A stretch of 64,000 nucleotides of DNA from Azolla caroliniana (taxonomy: Eukaryota; Polypodiophyta). The stretch is from assembly GCA_043228905.1 (NCBI GenBank), contig JBHGNT010000004.1:1178001-1242000 (forward strand), written 5' to 3'. This document shows positions 1 through 12,490 of this stretch, one piece after another; the first letter of the stretch is position 1, and each line of letters begins with the position of its first letter. Position numbers and translations under genes: made by a program. The notes beneath the pieces are model-generated. The model made no database searches. It worked only from the letters and a program-made list of their open reading frames with translations, and had not been told where the DNA came from.

Positions 1-1
1 C

Positions 2-2783
2 TTGTCCATGCTCGACCTAAGTGGTAATAACCTCACTGGCATAGTTCCCCCTTCTTTGGCCAACCTCACAAGCATACAATACTTCTACCTCTACAAAAAC
101 CAACTATCTGGCCCTCTGCCCCAACTCGGACACCTCGATGACCTTATCGACATCGAAATGAGTGGAAACTACTTCAATGGCACCATCCCGGAGAGCTTTG
201 CTACCCTCTCCTCACTTTACAAACTCCATCTTTTCAGCAACCAACTTAGTGGCACTTTGCCCCAAGGGCTTGAGTCCCTACCAAACCTAACAATCTTGGT
301 GCTCTACAACAACTTCTTGTGGGGTGAGATTTCGTCAGAATGGGGACTCCACACCACCGGCCTCAACCAATTCGATGTGGGCAACAATAACTTTTCGGGT
401 CCACTTCCCCCTCATCTTTGTCATAGTGGAACTATTCAATACATCTCCTTCATGAATAATGGGATGAATGGCACAATCCCAGACAACTATGGGTTTGAGT
501 GTGAAAGCTTGCTTCGGTTTCGCGTGGATGGGAATTTTCTCTCGGGGAGTGTGCCGAGCGGATTGTGGACCCGACCCAAAGATACCCTTACTTTGCAAAA
601 CAACATGCTTTCAGGTAACATTAACCTTACAAATTCACAGGGTGCAAGAGGACTGAATGTGTTGTTCATAGACTATAATGAGTTTGAAGGTGAAATTCCC
701 GATGACATCGGAAAATTGTGGAATCTAACCAAATTCACGGCCGCCCACAACAAGCTCTCCGGGGATCTACCATCTCAAATCACTACCTTGACTATTTTGG
801 AGAGCCTCAATTTGTCCTCAAACATGATCTCTGGTGAAATCCCCTCTTCCATTAATGCATTGGAAAGGCTCAACCTCCTAGATCTATCTCATAACAACCT
901 CATAGGTCCAATACCACCTCAATTAGGCCTACTAGAGAACCTAGATCACCTCGATCTATCTTTCAATTCCTTGAATGGAACTTTCCCGGACGCTTTTGTG
1001 AATGAGGCAAGCACCGAACTTACAAATTTTAATGTCTCCTACAATAACTTATCGGGGATTGCTCCAAAACAATTGGTAGATACGTTCCCGGGTAGTTTCA
1101 ATGGAAATCCATTGCTTTGTTATATGTCTTTGTGTTATACAACCTCAGTGGGTACAAACAAGGATAACAAGGGCCAAAATCGATTAAAGGTTATTTTAGC
1201 TGTGGTGTTGATTTCCATTGGTGCTTTGGTATTGTGTGGAGCTATTGCAAGGTTCTTATGTGCTAAGAGAAGGTTTAAAAAGATAAAGCCAATAGATTGG
1301 AAGGTGATGCCTTTCCAAAGGTTAGATTTCAATGAAGCCAAAATACCGGAGAGGCTAGATGAAGAAAATGTGATTGGGTCAGGAGGAAGTGGAAAAGTGT
1401 ACAAAGTAAGCTTCCCACAATGCGACACCATAGTGGCTGTGAAGAAAATCATGTGTCGAGCTCCATTTGTAAAGGAAAGTAACAAGTTTGTTGCATTCGC
1501 GACCGAGATGAACATTTTAGGGAATATCAAGCACAAGAATGTTGTGAAGTTGTTGTGTTGTTGTGTGAGTGATGAGACCAAGCTCCTAGTCTATGAATAC
1601 ATGCCACGTGGAAGTCTGGGAGATATTCTTCACAAGAGATTTGCGACCGAGCTCACGAATTGGGAGACAAGGTGCCGCATCGCAATGGGAACGGCCAAAG
1701 CACTCTCATACCTTCACCATGATTGTAGACCTTCTATATTGCATCGAGACATCAAGAGCAACAACATCCTTATAAGTTGGGATTTTGAACCTAAGCTCGC
1801 CGACTTTGGGGTGGCAAAGACGATGGATTTGAATTCCAATGCTAAGCTAAGGTATTTGACAAGAGTTGTTGGTTCAGTTGGTTACATTGCTCCAGGTAAT
1901 TTCATTACAACTATTTTCTTCAAGAGCATATTCATACCTATATCATCTAGATAGTGAATGTCTCAACATAAAGTTTAGCTCATGCTAACTCCTATATTTT
2001 TCGAGGTCTGAGAAAGTCTACAAATTTCTCCACGCAAATGGACACACTTAAGAGATGAGTGCATTGGGCGTTCTGGGTGTGTTTCCATCACATGTTTAGC
2101 CATCATAAATTGGGTTACTTTTAGAAATTAGTTGTCGTATAAACTTGCAAATTTACTAATAGTGTCTTAAAATGTAATGGCAAGTCTCATGTTAAATGTT
2201 GTAGCTAAAGATTACCATTAACCTAACATGAAATGGCAGTGTTCTCAACCCTTAGCTTCCCAAAAGGGATTTCTAAAGCCATATGTCTATGAACAAATTA
2301 TTAGTCTATTTAATCTTAAACTTAAGTAGTTATATTTTTCTTTATGAAGTTGCAACAATTATTAAACATGAGTTAGTTTTGAATGTAGAGTATGCACATA
2401 CATTCAAGGTGGACGAGAAGAGTGATGTGTATAGCTATGGAGTGGTACTACTAGAGTTGTTAACAGGAAGGAGAGCAACATTCAATAATGAAGCAACATT
2501 AGATGATGAAGACAATATGGATATACATAAAATGACTTACAACGATAAAGAACATTTGGATCTTGTGAGATGGGTGAAAAGGATGGTACAAAGAAAGGAG
2601 GATGCGTGGAAGGTGATGGATACAAGGATAGAGGTAATCGAAGAACATAAAGGAAACATGGTGTCCATATTGAAGATTGCTTTGCTATGTACGAATACTC
2701 TTCCTCAACAACGCCCGTCCATGAGGGAGGTGGTGGAACTTCTCAATAATGCAACCCAAAAGCAAGGACAAAGAAGATTGTGA
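2..2783 (+). CDS. LRR receptor-like kinase, subfamily XI type (5' partial)
   Basis: Two exons are visible, 2-1895 and 2389-2783. The join is phase 1 and restores the conserved kinase string GYIAPEYA across the intron. The protein enters the window inside its leucine-rich repeats, with about 15 LxxLxLxxNxLxGxIP-type repeats over the first 360 residues. A transmembrane helix follows near residues 397-420 (VILAVVLISIGALVLCG), then a cytosolic Ser/Thr kinase. Visible kinase motifs are the glycine loop IGSGGSGKVY, the lysine in VAVKK, the RD-type loop HRDIKSNN, the DFG of ADFGVAK, and SDVYSYGVVLLELLTGRR in exon 2. All catalytic residues in view are intact. The domain order and the single intron in the activation segment fit plant LRR-XI kinases (HAESA, CEPR, RLK7 relatives), which bind secreted peptides at the plasma membrane. 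I cannot assign the exact orthologue. The signal peptide and start lie left of the window. Confidence 0.93.
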
Positions 2784-4308
2784 AGAACTAGAATAGTTCT
2801 TGCATGCAATAATTTTTGGATTTGAGTCCTGACCAAGTAGATGTTATTTGGTTGTCCAAGAAAATATTCTGACACTAGGATACAAATCCTTCCGTTGTGT
2901 TCTCTATGATCTATGAATACACAAACACAAAATTTGCCTCTTTCCCTCAATATATATGGGATTAATCTCTTGTTTGTTGTTTCTCTCCCTATCACTAAAC
3001 CTAATGGTTACTACAATAATGGAATACAACTCTTGCTAGGTCACAACATAGAAAAGCTCCCCCAAAATCCATACAAATGGTTAATCAATCTCTTACGCAA
3101 TTAATGGAGAAATAATAAGCCTTGCAACAAGATTTATTATTGGTGGGGTTAGAATGGGTTACACAACTTGTAATACCTCTATGTTATGCTAGAAGCTTGT
3201 ATTGTACTTTACCATTCCTTGGGCCTCCTTGGTTTCTCGACCTTTTCTTAGACCTTGGTTATAGGAACTTCAAAATCTATTCTTGCCATGAGATGTGAAT
3301 CGTGATGGAAAGGAGACCACTTGTTTTGCATCTATTGTAGTGTGCCTTCAATTTATTAATGCAAGTACGATTGATTCGTGTGTGGTCAATCCTTGGTCTA
3401 CTTTGATCACTTATCTTCACTTGCATGCCACACTTTGATTGAGATCACATTTCTTTGTGCGGTGATGTCTTCCTTGGTTCATAATGCTTGCTCTTTTGTT
3501 ATGGTGTGCTCTTACTCGAGACAATTCCACATGGTACCCAATTCCTTGCTTTAAGTGTAAAACAAAGCTTGTGCCCTCATGTTTAGCTTGGACCAACAAG
3601 TTCTTCCTCTTCATATATTTTCCATCCCTTGCTATGTGGTGAGGTTTTAGCACTTGCACCCCATTCTTTTGAATAAAAGGAATCTTTTTGGAACCGTGTA
3701 TGAATGAGTGTTTGCAATCTTTTTGAATAAAATTCTAAAGCCCCATGGAGCTCTCCACACCCAAGAATTTTACTAATGAATATTGCAATTGAGATTGCAC
3801 TTTGAATGTGATTGATCGTAGGGACACAATGTTGTAGCTCATGATACTCAAACTCATGATAAGATCTTCACTAATGTAATAGTACTCCTGTATTATCTTG
3901 TCATAAGATCCTCACTACTTTTATTGAGAGAGAGAAGGGGGGTTCCAAAATAAATTCTTATTGTGAATGGAATTAAGCAATTTGCATGAAGAGGGTATGA
4001 ATACATTCTTTTCATTAGCGACAAAATAGGAGAGCTTTTCGTAACCTTCGGCTTTCTAAGCTTCATAAGCCACATGAAGTGCTCTAATTTGTGGTGTTAT
4101 ACTACATACATACACCATATTGTACACCTCCCCACATAAAATTCATCTACTATCTAGTGTCCTATTACACATACAACAAGGAGATTGAGCACCACCCTAA
4201 AAGAAACACCATACCATACATATTGTCATTTCATATATACACAAACTGCTTTCATGGGCCCCATTTGTAAGCCCATTCCCATCCATCTCCTTCTGAGCTA
4301 TCACAAAT
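2784..4308. other. intergenic region, kinase 3' flank
   Basis: This stretch holds the 3' flank of the receptor kinase and AT-rich spacer leading to the 3' end of the MSP-domain gene on the other strand. The open frames here are short, lack recognisable motifs and have no splice or family support. I see no further gene. Confidence 0.6.
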
Positions 4309-7257
4309 TCATTCAAATTCCTCTTTTGCCACGTTTCTCGCTAGTTTCAATTTGTTCTGCAAACATATAATAATCAAACTTCAACAAAAGCATACTCAAC
4401 ACTTTTGATTAAAATGTGTTTTATGCAAATGTAAATGCATATATAGACATACATACAAACATTCTCCATACATGCATATACATAGACACAATGGACATCA
4501 CACATTTAGATCATACATATGCATACACACACACACACATCATATGTATGCATGCACACATATATATACACACGTAGACATACAAATATATATATATATA
4601 CTATACAAATATATATATATAGAGAGAGAGAGAGATAGACAAATAGACATCACACATTTAGATCATACATATGCATACACGCATACACACATCATATGTA
4701 TGCATGCACACATATATACACACGTAGATATTACACACACACACACAGATATATATATATATATATATACTATACAAATATATATAGAGAGAGAGAAAGA
4801 TAGATATAGACATACATACACATACATATACAGATATATAAATCATATACATACATAAGACATCCATATACATTCATACACTACATATATAATATAATTT
4901 ACTAAAAAAGAAAAAAGCTTACCCATTCCTCAAGAATGTCCCCTTCCCCAACAATTTTAGTGGGTCCTTTGTACTCATACATAGACTTCTTTCCAGCCTC
5001 AATAGCCGCATCCGCTTCCGCAACTCTTTGCTTTAGTTTCTCGAGTTCCTAAAGTAACAAGGATAAGCTCTCAAGATGTTTACTTCAACTCCCCTTCTTA
5101 CATGGTAGAAATCGCATAGAAGTTACATAAAGAGCACATAAGGCCGAAGCATTGGAAAATACCGGTGTTGGTTGCTTGGGGTCTAAAAAATGAACCTTAA
5201 GAATTTGCTCTACAGTAACAAGGTCTTTTCTCTCATCAAACTGCAAACAAGATAATGACAGGCATGAGATGTGAAATCCTCACTCGGTACATTCAAATAT
5301 ATGTGTCAACAAAAGAGCATGCAATAAGAAAAAACATGTAAAAGAGGACATACAATTTCAGGACTATATTCAAGCCCCTGAGGTATCTTCATGCTAAGGA
5401 TCTTAAATTTGTCTCGAGCTTGATCCCCATGAGCTCGCTCACGTTGATGAATATGTTTCACAACTGCAAGTATGAAAAGAATCAGATGCCAAATATGAGA
5501 GTATAAAAAGGAATCATTTGCCATCTTGCTAAGCCTTTGGTCATTGAAAATCCAAAGGATTCTAAAGAGTCTACCAAATGCCTAAAGATCCCTCAGATAT
5601 CCTTACACATATATTAGCATCAATACCATGTTACCAAAAAGAGAACCTTACCTATAGCAACAATCGATTCTCCGGGTGCCAGAACACCGTTAGGAGGACG
5701 CATGAAACAACTTTTGGGCGCTGTGGTTTGAAACTGAAATTACCGGTTTGATTCATCAGAAAGTAGAAATCAAAAATTTTGCAAATCATTTTCAATGCTT
5801 TGCCCAAGTACATATTAGTCAAATTAGCTATATATCGTAAGTATAAATAACCTACTTTGAATGCGATTGGGCATCGGCACACATTCTTGATTCGGACAGC
5901 ACTTGTTGCTTGTTTCCCAGGTTCGTCTGGCATAATTCATATATATGTAGAAAAAAGAAACTCTTTTGAGTATTATTGTCTGGTAAGAATCCTAGAAAGA
6001 AATTCATCTAAATATACAGGCATATAAAGGCATCTTCGTATGCATATGGTTATTAAGAGGAAGAAATCCAGCTCTTCCTATTCTTGAATTTATTCTAGGT
6101 ATGTGAAACATATAGCACATCCTTAAATTAACATCCATAACCACATCTGCATCCACATCCATATAAGTGAATCACATAACATACACATTTACATCCATAT
6201 AGGAGAAGAACATATCGTCCATCAGATGCTCACATACACATAAACGCATTGATCATCCACACCCACATCCAAATCCACGTTTAAAATCCACAAAGGCAAA
6301 CCAATCGATCAGTCATTCACATCAGTGAATCCAAATAGACAAAACAACATACATTCATCACATCCATATCTACATCTACATCCTCAATCACATAAGAACT
6401 GCATATAAACATCCATGTATCCACATCCACATCAGTGAATCACATAACACATCCAATCTACATCCACATATCAGGATATGGTTGAGGATATCGATGTGAT
6501 TTTATAATCTGGATTGGATTTGTTATGTGATTCACATCCCATCTAAATCCACATCAGGATATGGTTGAGGATATCAATGTGATTTTAAAATGTGGATTGG
6601 ATTTGTTATGTGATTCATATCCACATCTACATTGGTGAATTACATACATATCCAATCTACATTATGTGATTCCATAGACATCCATATCCTGTGAATCATA
6701 CACATATCCAATCCTGCATCCGCATCTCTGGCAAATCACATGCATACGACATCCACATAGACATATAAAATCACATCTAGATACACATCCATCTAATCCA
6801 TCCAGACATAGCCATGCTTATCTGCAGATACACACACATTGGATAAATGGATGTGGACCTCAAGTAAGGGAGTTCAATACTCACAAGGAAAATAGAGCTT
6901 CTTATCTGGAGTGAAACTGAGCTGACGCCGTCTCAGAAGAGCTTTTGTAACCATTTTAATGAAAGGATCTTCATCACCACTTTCCATGAGAGCATGATGA
7001 TGAGTGAGATTTCCATTAGATTTATGCAGACGAGTTGCATTATTAGCAGCATTCGCCTTCTGAAAACTATGGTTTTGATGATAATTAATAGTCGGCCGAA
7101 GAAGATACTGCGGATGATTATGTGGGCTTTCTAGTTCCGATGATGAGTGAGGAAGAAATGGTCTATGAAAAACTTGATCTCCCCAGAGCTTTCTACATAG
7201 ATTCCACCCTTTTCCAACATTTTCGTTACTTATCACACCATTCTCCCCCGTATCCAT
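4309..7257 (-). CDS. VAP-like MSP-domain protein (plant VAP4 / MAMI type)
   Basis: Seven exons on the minus strand: 7257-6885, 5926-5856, 5733-5652, 5463-5354, 5240-5163, 5048-4923 and 4356-4309. They total 888 nt and give 295 residues. All joins have GT-AG ends and matching phases. The ATG at 7257 is the first in frame. Residues 1-110 are Asn/His-rich and unconserved. From about 111 the MSP domain reads LSFTPDKKLYFPYEPGK, then FQTTAPKSCFMRPPNGVLAPGES, DKFKILSMKI and VEQILKVHFLDPKQPTP. An acidic helical tail (ELEKLKQRVAEADAAI) ends at GEGDILEEW. MSP domains are immunoglobulin-like folds that tether partners at ER membranes. This plant class lacks an obvious C-terminal membrane anchor, and none is seen here. 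The last 16-codon exon rests only on a good acceptor, matching phase and a stop, so the C terminus is the least certain part. Confidence 0.88.
4494..4815. repeat. 152-bp tandem duplication rich in CA/TA/GA dinucleotides
   Basis: The block starting GACATCACACATTTAGATCA at 4494 recurs at 4646. Each copy runs through CA, TA and GA microsatellite tracts. The array lies in the last intron of the MSP-domain gene, between its exons 6 and 7. Confidence 0.85.
6115..6850. repeat. degenerate intronic satellite with direct and inverted copies
   Basis: Intron 1 of the MSP-domain gene (5927-6884) is largely built from short blocks resembling ACATCCACATCC and GTGAATCACATAACA. An about 70-bp segment starting TCAGGATATGGTTGAGGATA occurs at 6471 and again at 6554. 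Segment 6435-6459 is the reverse complement of 6511-6535 at 23 of 25 positions, so the array contains both orientations and can fold into a long hairpin. Confidence 0.8.
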
Positions 7258-7810
7258 AAATGCAAACCCCACTAAGTTGAAGCTATTTCCAGATCAATCC
7301 AAATGCATTTGTAGTTGAAAATAGAAGCTATTTCTTTGTTTTTTTGGGCGGAAATTTCAGATCAAAGAAAGGACTGAAAATCGTAATCAGAGAGAGCTTG
7401 TGAGGGATGGGTGATTTTAGGAAGAAATGATGAAATAGGGAAATGGGGCGATGAAGTGGGCGATGGTGATTGACGAAGAAGAGAGGGGGAAACGAAAGAA
7501 ATGGGCGACGGTGACTGGCGAAGAACAGGGGGAGGGGGGGGGGGGGGGGGGGAGAAATGGGCGATGGCGATGGCGATGGCGATGGCGATTGATGAAGAAG
7601 AGAGGAAAAAGAAGAGATGGGCGATGGTGGTTTTTAAACGGGAACGACAGAGGAAACAGAAGGATTTTCAGGGAAAGCTTTTTGATGATTTGTTAATTCA
7701 TTTGGTGTGAGGTTAGGCCATGTTCTGAAGCATTAACAACACAGAGAACAAAAAGAGAGGGGAAGAGAAAAAGAGAAAAAGAGAAAGAGAAAGAGAAAGA
7801 GAAAGAATGT
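7258..7810. promoter_or_regulatory. upstream region of the VAP-like gene with G-rich simple repeats
   Basis: This is the 5' flank and probable leader of the minus-strand MSP gene. It contains a run of 19 G at 7534-7552, a GGCGAT-type hexamer array at about 7559-7591 and a GAAA/GAAAGA-rich tract at 7763-7806. Short plus-strand frames here are by-products of the repeats. No TATA box could be placed with confidence. Confidence 0.5.
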
Positions 7811-7952
7811 GGTGAAGGTAGGTAGCTAGACAATAGGCTTTTGAGCTGTGCCCACAAGCCATGGAGTTTAAGTTTAAATAAAACACAGACTAAAAGACTT
7901 ATGTATTTATTTCTGCACATATATTCTTCTCTTGTCTCCCATGGGATGGGAT

Positions 7953-8155
7953 GGATCCTCGGGATGGCTCATGGTGTCATGGGTCATGGGATTGGATCCT
8001 GGGATGGCTCATGGTGTCATGGGTCATGGGATTGGATCCTGGGATGGCTCATGGCTCATGTGATGGGATGGATCCTAGGATGGCTCATGGCTCATGGGAT
8101 GGGATTGATCCTTGGATGGGTCATGGGTCACAAGATGGGATAGATTCTAGGATTG
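7953..8155. repeat. minisatellite, 35-41 bp unit, about five copies
   Basis: Copies are marked by GGATCC followed by GGGATGGCTCATGG and start near 7953, 7994, 8034, 8070 and 8102. The first three are nearly identical, and later copies diverge and shorten. Confidence 0.9.
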
Positions 8156-8242
8156 ATCTTGTGGACAGTGCCACAATATTTGGTCGAACGCTATTGTTCC
8201 ATTCCTCTTCACTGATGATGGATGCCCTGCCCCCACCCCCAA

Positions 8243-8245
<3 letters not shown>

Positions 8246-8295
<50 letters not shown>
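8246..8295. repeat. (CT)n microsatellite
   Basis: An almost pure CT tract of about 48 bp follows a C-rich stretch. Confidence 0.95.
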
Positions 8296-8296
<1 letters not shown>

Positions 8297-9803
8297 GTCC
8301 GTGCTTCGAACACTTTGTAAGCAATTCGCTTCACCTGCTATGGGGAGCCCAACTACTGTTTCGGGCATATTCGTTCTATACCCACGTGTCAAACCCATGT
8401 CTCTTCCACGTCCGATTTACTAATAGTACAGAAACTGTTTCATCAGGTGGAGGGAGGCATGTCGTTGTCTAGGATAATATTGTTCTTTACTCATGGATCA
8501 ATCCACCTCTCTTGTCTGTACATGAAATTTATAAGGGAACAATCTCATAGGGTGTAAAGAGGAGGGGGGGGATACAACGTTGTTGCTTGGGAAATTGTTC
8601 TTTTCTAATCAGCCCATGTCACCTCCATGCTTGAAATAGTGAGGAAGTTACAAGAAAATACGATGACAGTATGGGAATGGGAATATTGTACAAAATCCTG
8701 ATATCCCTTCTGCTCCACGTAGTCGAAAAAATGACCTATGTTTCTAGTATAATGAGGACAACTATTTTTCTTAGAGAATGAGGCACCATTTTCTTGAACA
8801 CCTCGAGTGCAATCATGCTATCAACTCCACTTGGGCAAGTCAAGGGCCATGTATAACTATCCTTTTGTTATCTTTTTTCCATCAACATGCAAATATTTCT
8901 CAATGAGCAAACCACTTGGGTTAGCGAACCTCATCTAAAGGCCACACGACTATTTATCCACTTTCTAGCTTTTCGTGAAATTGCAATCATTTCTCGAAGA
9001 AACTTAATTTTTTGAATCGATAGAAAAATCCCTTACACATGGTCTTTTCGAGACGTCTAGGATCTAAACGGTTTTACTAGATAACATAAATGCTAATCGT
9101 TTCGTCACGTTTAAGAATTTAAAATCTTCTTCTCAATGTTCTCAAAACATAAACATGCCCCCAAAACTCGGAAATTTTAAGTCAAATTTTGTTCTAGATG
9201 TTCAAGAATCCATACCCCCTTTGATCAAACCATAAGGCTTTCGCATATAAGATCTTCAAGGATCTTATTAAAGAAACAACATTTTAATTTCTAAGAAGTC
9301 ATTAGTGCATTCGCCTTGTAAGGTCATTGTAGTATTATTGAAATAATTGTCAACTAAAGTACTTAATCTTGAAGTAGGTAATGTGCTCCAATTGTGTTAT
9401 ATCCATAAAAGAATGATAGAGTTGGAGAAACTTTGTCGGAGTAGGCCACATAAAGCCGTGATTTATGAAGTGCAAGTACTTAACCTTTACATCACCTTTA
9501 TTGCCTCTTGTGCAATTTGTAGGTTTTCTTTGCACGTTGATTTTTGTACGTTGATGAACTTCAAATTTATCCTTACTTTTCAACATGTGATGTATGACAT
9601 AATGCACAAGATAGTTTCATACATACATCGGTTTCACAAGAATCCACAAGAAGAAGGGTGTGAAAGATGCAAATGAGACCAATTGAGTCTTGAGCAAGGG
9701 AAGATGGATTTGGGGCCATGATAAAGGTTTACAGAATCGAGTCATGTTAGCACATGGAAAATGTATGCACCTCTTTATGTAATGTGAGTATTTGTGGTAT
9801 CTT

Positions 9804-9824
9804 TGTGTGTGTGTGTGTGTGTGT
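9804..9824. repeat. (GT)n microsatellite
   Basis: A GT tract of about 20 bp. Confidence 0.95.
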
Positions 9825-10095
9825 AGGTGTACACGTGTAACATTTGGGAGGAGGTTTATTGACGAGGAGATCTAACATCTACCTCCATGTCTTCTTCAAA
9901 CATTAGTGCATCGTTTTCAATAGATAACGAGGAGATTTACAAATAATTTTTCTAGGATTTGAATCAAAGTTACAGAAAATTTATAATATTTGACCCTTTC
10001 TACATAAGGTGAGACGACATAAGATTAATAAGACAGTAACTACCCATCAAAAACCCCAATACATTGGTACACATATCTTCAAACAATGGAATGTT

Positions 10096-10200
10096 AAGGT
10101 GGCCATCCACCTTGATCATTCCACGATGCTAATGTGGAATGGTCAAGTTGGTCACCTACTTCAACCATTCCACCTTGAACCTTCTATGGTTTCAAGGTGT
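10096..10200. other. cluster of overlapping inverted repeats
   Basis: 10107-10124 (CCACCTTGATCATTCCAC) pairs with 10134-10151 (GTGGAATGGTCAAGTTGG) at 16 of 18 positions. The adjacent segment also folds: AAGGTGG/CCACCTT at 10096-10113, and CACCTTGAACC with GGTTTCAAGGTG at 10171-10199. Several alternative hairpins share the same strand. Confidence 0.7.
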
Positions 10201-12114
10201 AGAAGTGCACTAGCTCCCCAGGTTTGAGAACCTTTTCCAGACCCCCATGACCAAACCTAGATAGGCCACATCTTATATACATCATGTAAGGGACTTTAGA
10301 CAAACCCCGAACCATAACTATGAAATTCATGCTACATTATTGGAATTCTAAAGTTCAAATATACAACACATGTATAGTGGCCATATGTCGTTGATCCCAT
10401 GCCTAAACTAGGGCATGACAATATTTATACATCACACAAGAGACATTAATGTCAACACTCATGAAACCTATATATTCATTTGGCTACCTTACTGAAATTC
10501 TCAGTTCCGATTGTATGTAGAGGTAAGGTGTGGACTTTGCAACAATAAGATTGTTGATTCACATTTTGGGTAATGGCCCATGGGTTTGTTCTTGTCTTTG
10601 CTATAAAAACTCTTTGTTATTGTTGTTCTGAGACTATGGATACAACTAGTCTTCTCCAAAAATGTCTTTACGCCATGGACAATAATACTTTTTCCGCAAC
10701 TCTTAGTCTGCCACTAATCTATTGTGTTTACAACATTCACATTGAAATTTTCTCCACAACACAATTAACGAAAATGATATGATTGCTCTCTAAAAGAGGA
10801 TTAACAAAACATCTTTGATGCCTATTTATTGCCAAAAGCCCTTACAATCACTCGTTTTTAGCATTGTCTTTTAAAAAACATGTAATCGTTTCCACTTCTG
10901 TTGGAGAAAAAGGGTAAACCATTTTTTAGGAGCAAATTGTTTATCTGTGTTATCCTTATCTAATATTTTAAAGAGTTCTCTCCTAAACACGAAGGTCAAG
11001 AGATTAACTAGCAACCTTCAAGAGCAGAAGCTCTCCATGTTTATATCTTTGAATTCTAGAATTTAGAAAGAAATGTAGTGCACCTATAAGTGTTACTTTA
11101 AATTTATGTATAAAGCTTTTTTAATGGCAACTCCTTCATATTGTCTCTTACCATGCCATGTCTTGTTATTTCTCTGTCTTCTTTCTTCAAACCATAACAC
11201 AATTTCATTCATCATGTACCCCTATCTCAATTCAGTCCTTAACACACAATTAGTAAAATTCTCTTAAATATTTAATGTGAAAGATCCATCTCTCTAAACA
11301 TATGAATGCATGCATACCACAACCATATTCATAGAAATATTCCAACTTGGCTCATCTATCACTTTTGGCAATCCATTCTAGCCTTGAGAAAGGTAAACCC
11401 CTTTCATTCTATTTATAAATTTTGGTGAAGGGAATCCCTATCAAGATATACCAAGCATGCATGATGATCATTATCATATATCTAAATGAGCTGATACAAT
11501 GCATAGTTCCTCAAATAATTGGGCAATAGAGTGACTCCCTCTTTTTAGACTTTGCGAAAAACATGAATTCATCCTAAATCTAATGAGAGACCTTGTTATC
11601 ACACTCTCATAACTCCATGCACACACCCAAAGTTGACTCCTCTAAACAAAAACACCTCATGAATGTATTAAGTGCAAAAATAATCAAAACCAACATATAA
11701 ACTTAGAGTGAAAACGCAAACCAATCCATATAACCAATCAAAATAGGTAGGAGGTGCATAAACCAAGTGGAATACATTGTAGGGTGTAGGCAATCCCGAG
11801 GTCAATTTAGTCTACAAGCAATATCTCTCGTTGAGCTTTTACATTCTACATAAATATTGCTCCTTAGGTCCACCTTGTAAGGATGACCCTAACTACAAAC
11901 TAGGTAGATGGGCTAACCAATATCCTTTTGTGTACTCGATAAACCACGTACTCACACCTTTCTTTTATATCTCACCCTTGAAGTTATGCCATATATCCCA
12001 TTATGACTAAGGCCATTCTAGTGGAATCATGAGTCCCCACTCTATTTGGTCATCAATAACTTCAACATTGATTACATGAGGAGTATATAAAATCACAACT
12101 AACTTCTATACAAG

Positions 12115-12490
12115 CATTTGTGTTAGTGCCTCCTAATATGTCCGATTCTCTCGAAAAATTCTTGATAAAACATCTCAAAGTCATGTAGCATGGGGCAATT
12201 TATCTCTAACAAATGTGCAAATGCTTAAAATGCAATGCTTGATAATATTGCACAAATAATTCACTCACAAAAATGGACCAAGAGGGGTTGTTTGATAAAT
12301 GTATATATGCATTTGTTTTAGTGACACATGATATGTGTTATTCTCTCAAAAGGTTCTTGGTGAAACACCTCGAAGTCACGTAGAATGAGGCAATTCTTCT
12401 TGAGCAAATATGTAAACGATGAAAATGCAATGCCTGATACTATTGCACCAATGCTTCAGCCACAAAACTAGCACAGGAGGCTTTGCTTGG
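12115..12490. repeat. diverged 195-bp tandem duplication
   Basis: The block at 12115 (CATTTGTGTTAGTG) is repeated at 12310 (CATTTGTTTTAGTG). Similarity continues through TATGT, ATTCTCTC, TCTTG, AAGTCA and AAAATGCAATGC. Both copies have many point differences, so the duplication is old. Confidence 0.75.

Noticed and set aside
4472-4873. His/Tyr/Ile-rich frames on both strands
   Set aside because: Translations of CA/TA microsatellites inside an intron.
6115-6850. CRISPR-like array of short repeats
   Set aside because: Repeats vary in length and spacing and occur in both orientations within a plant intron. This is satellite decay, not a CRISPR array.
7841-8472. Repetitive plus-strand frames of 100 and 173 codons
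   Set aside because: They translate the GGATCC minisatellite and the CT tract.
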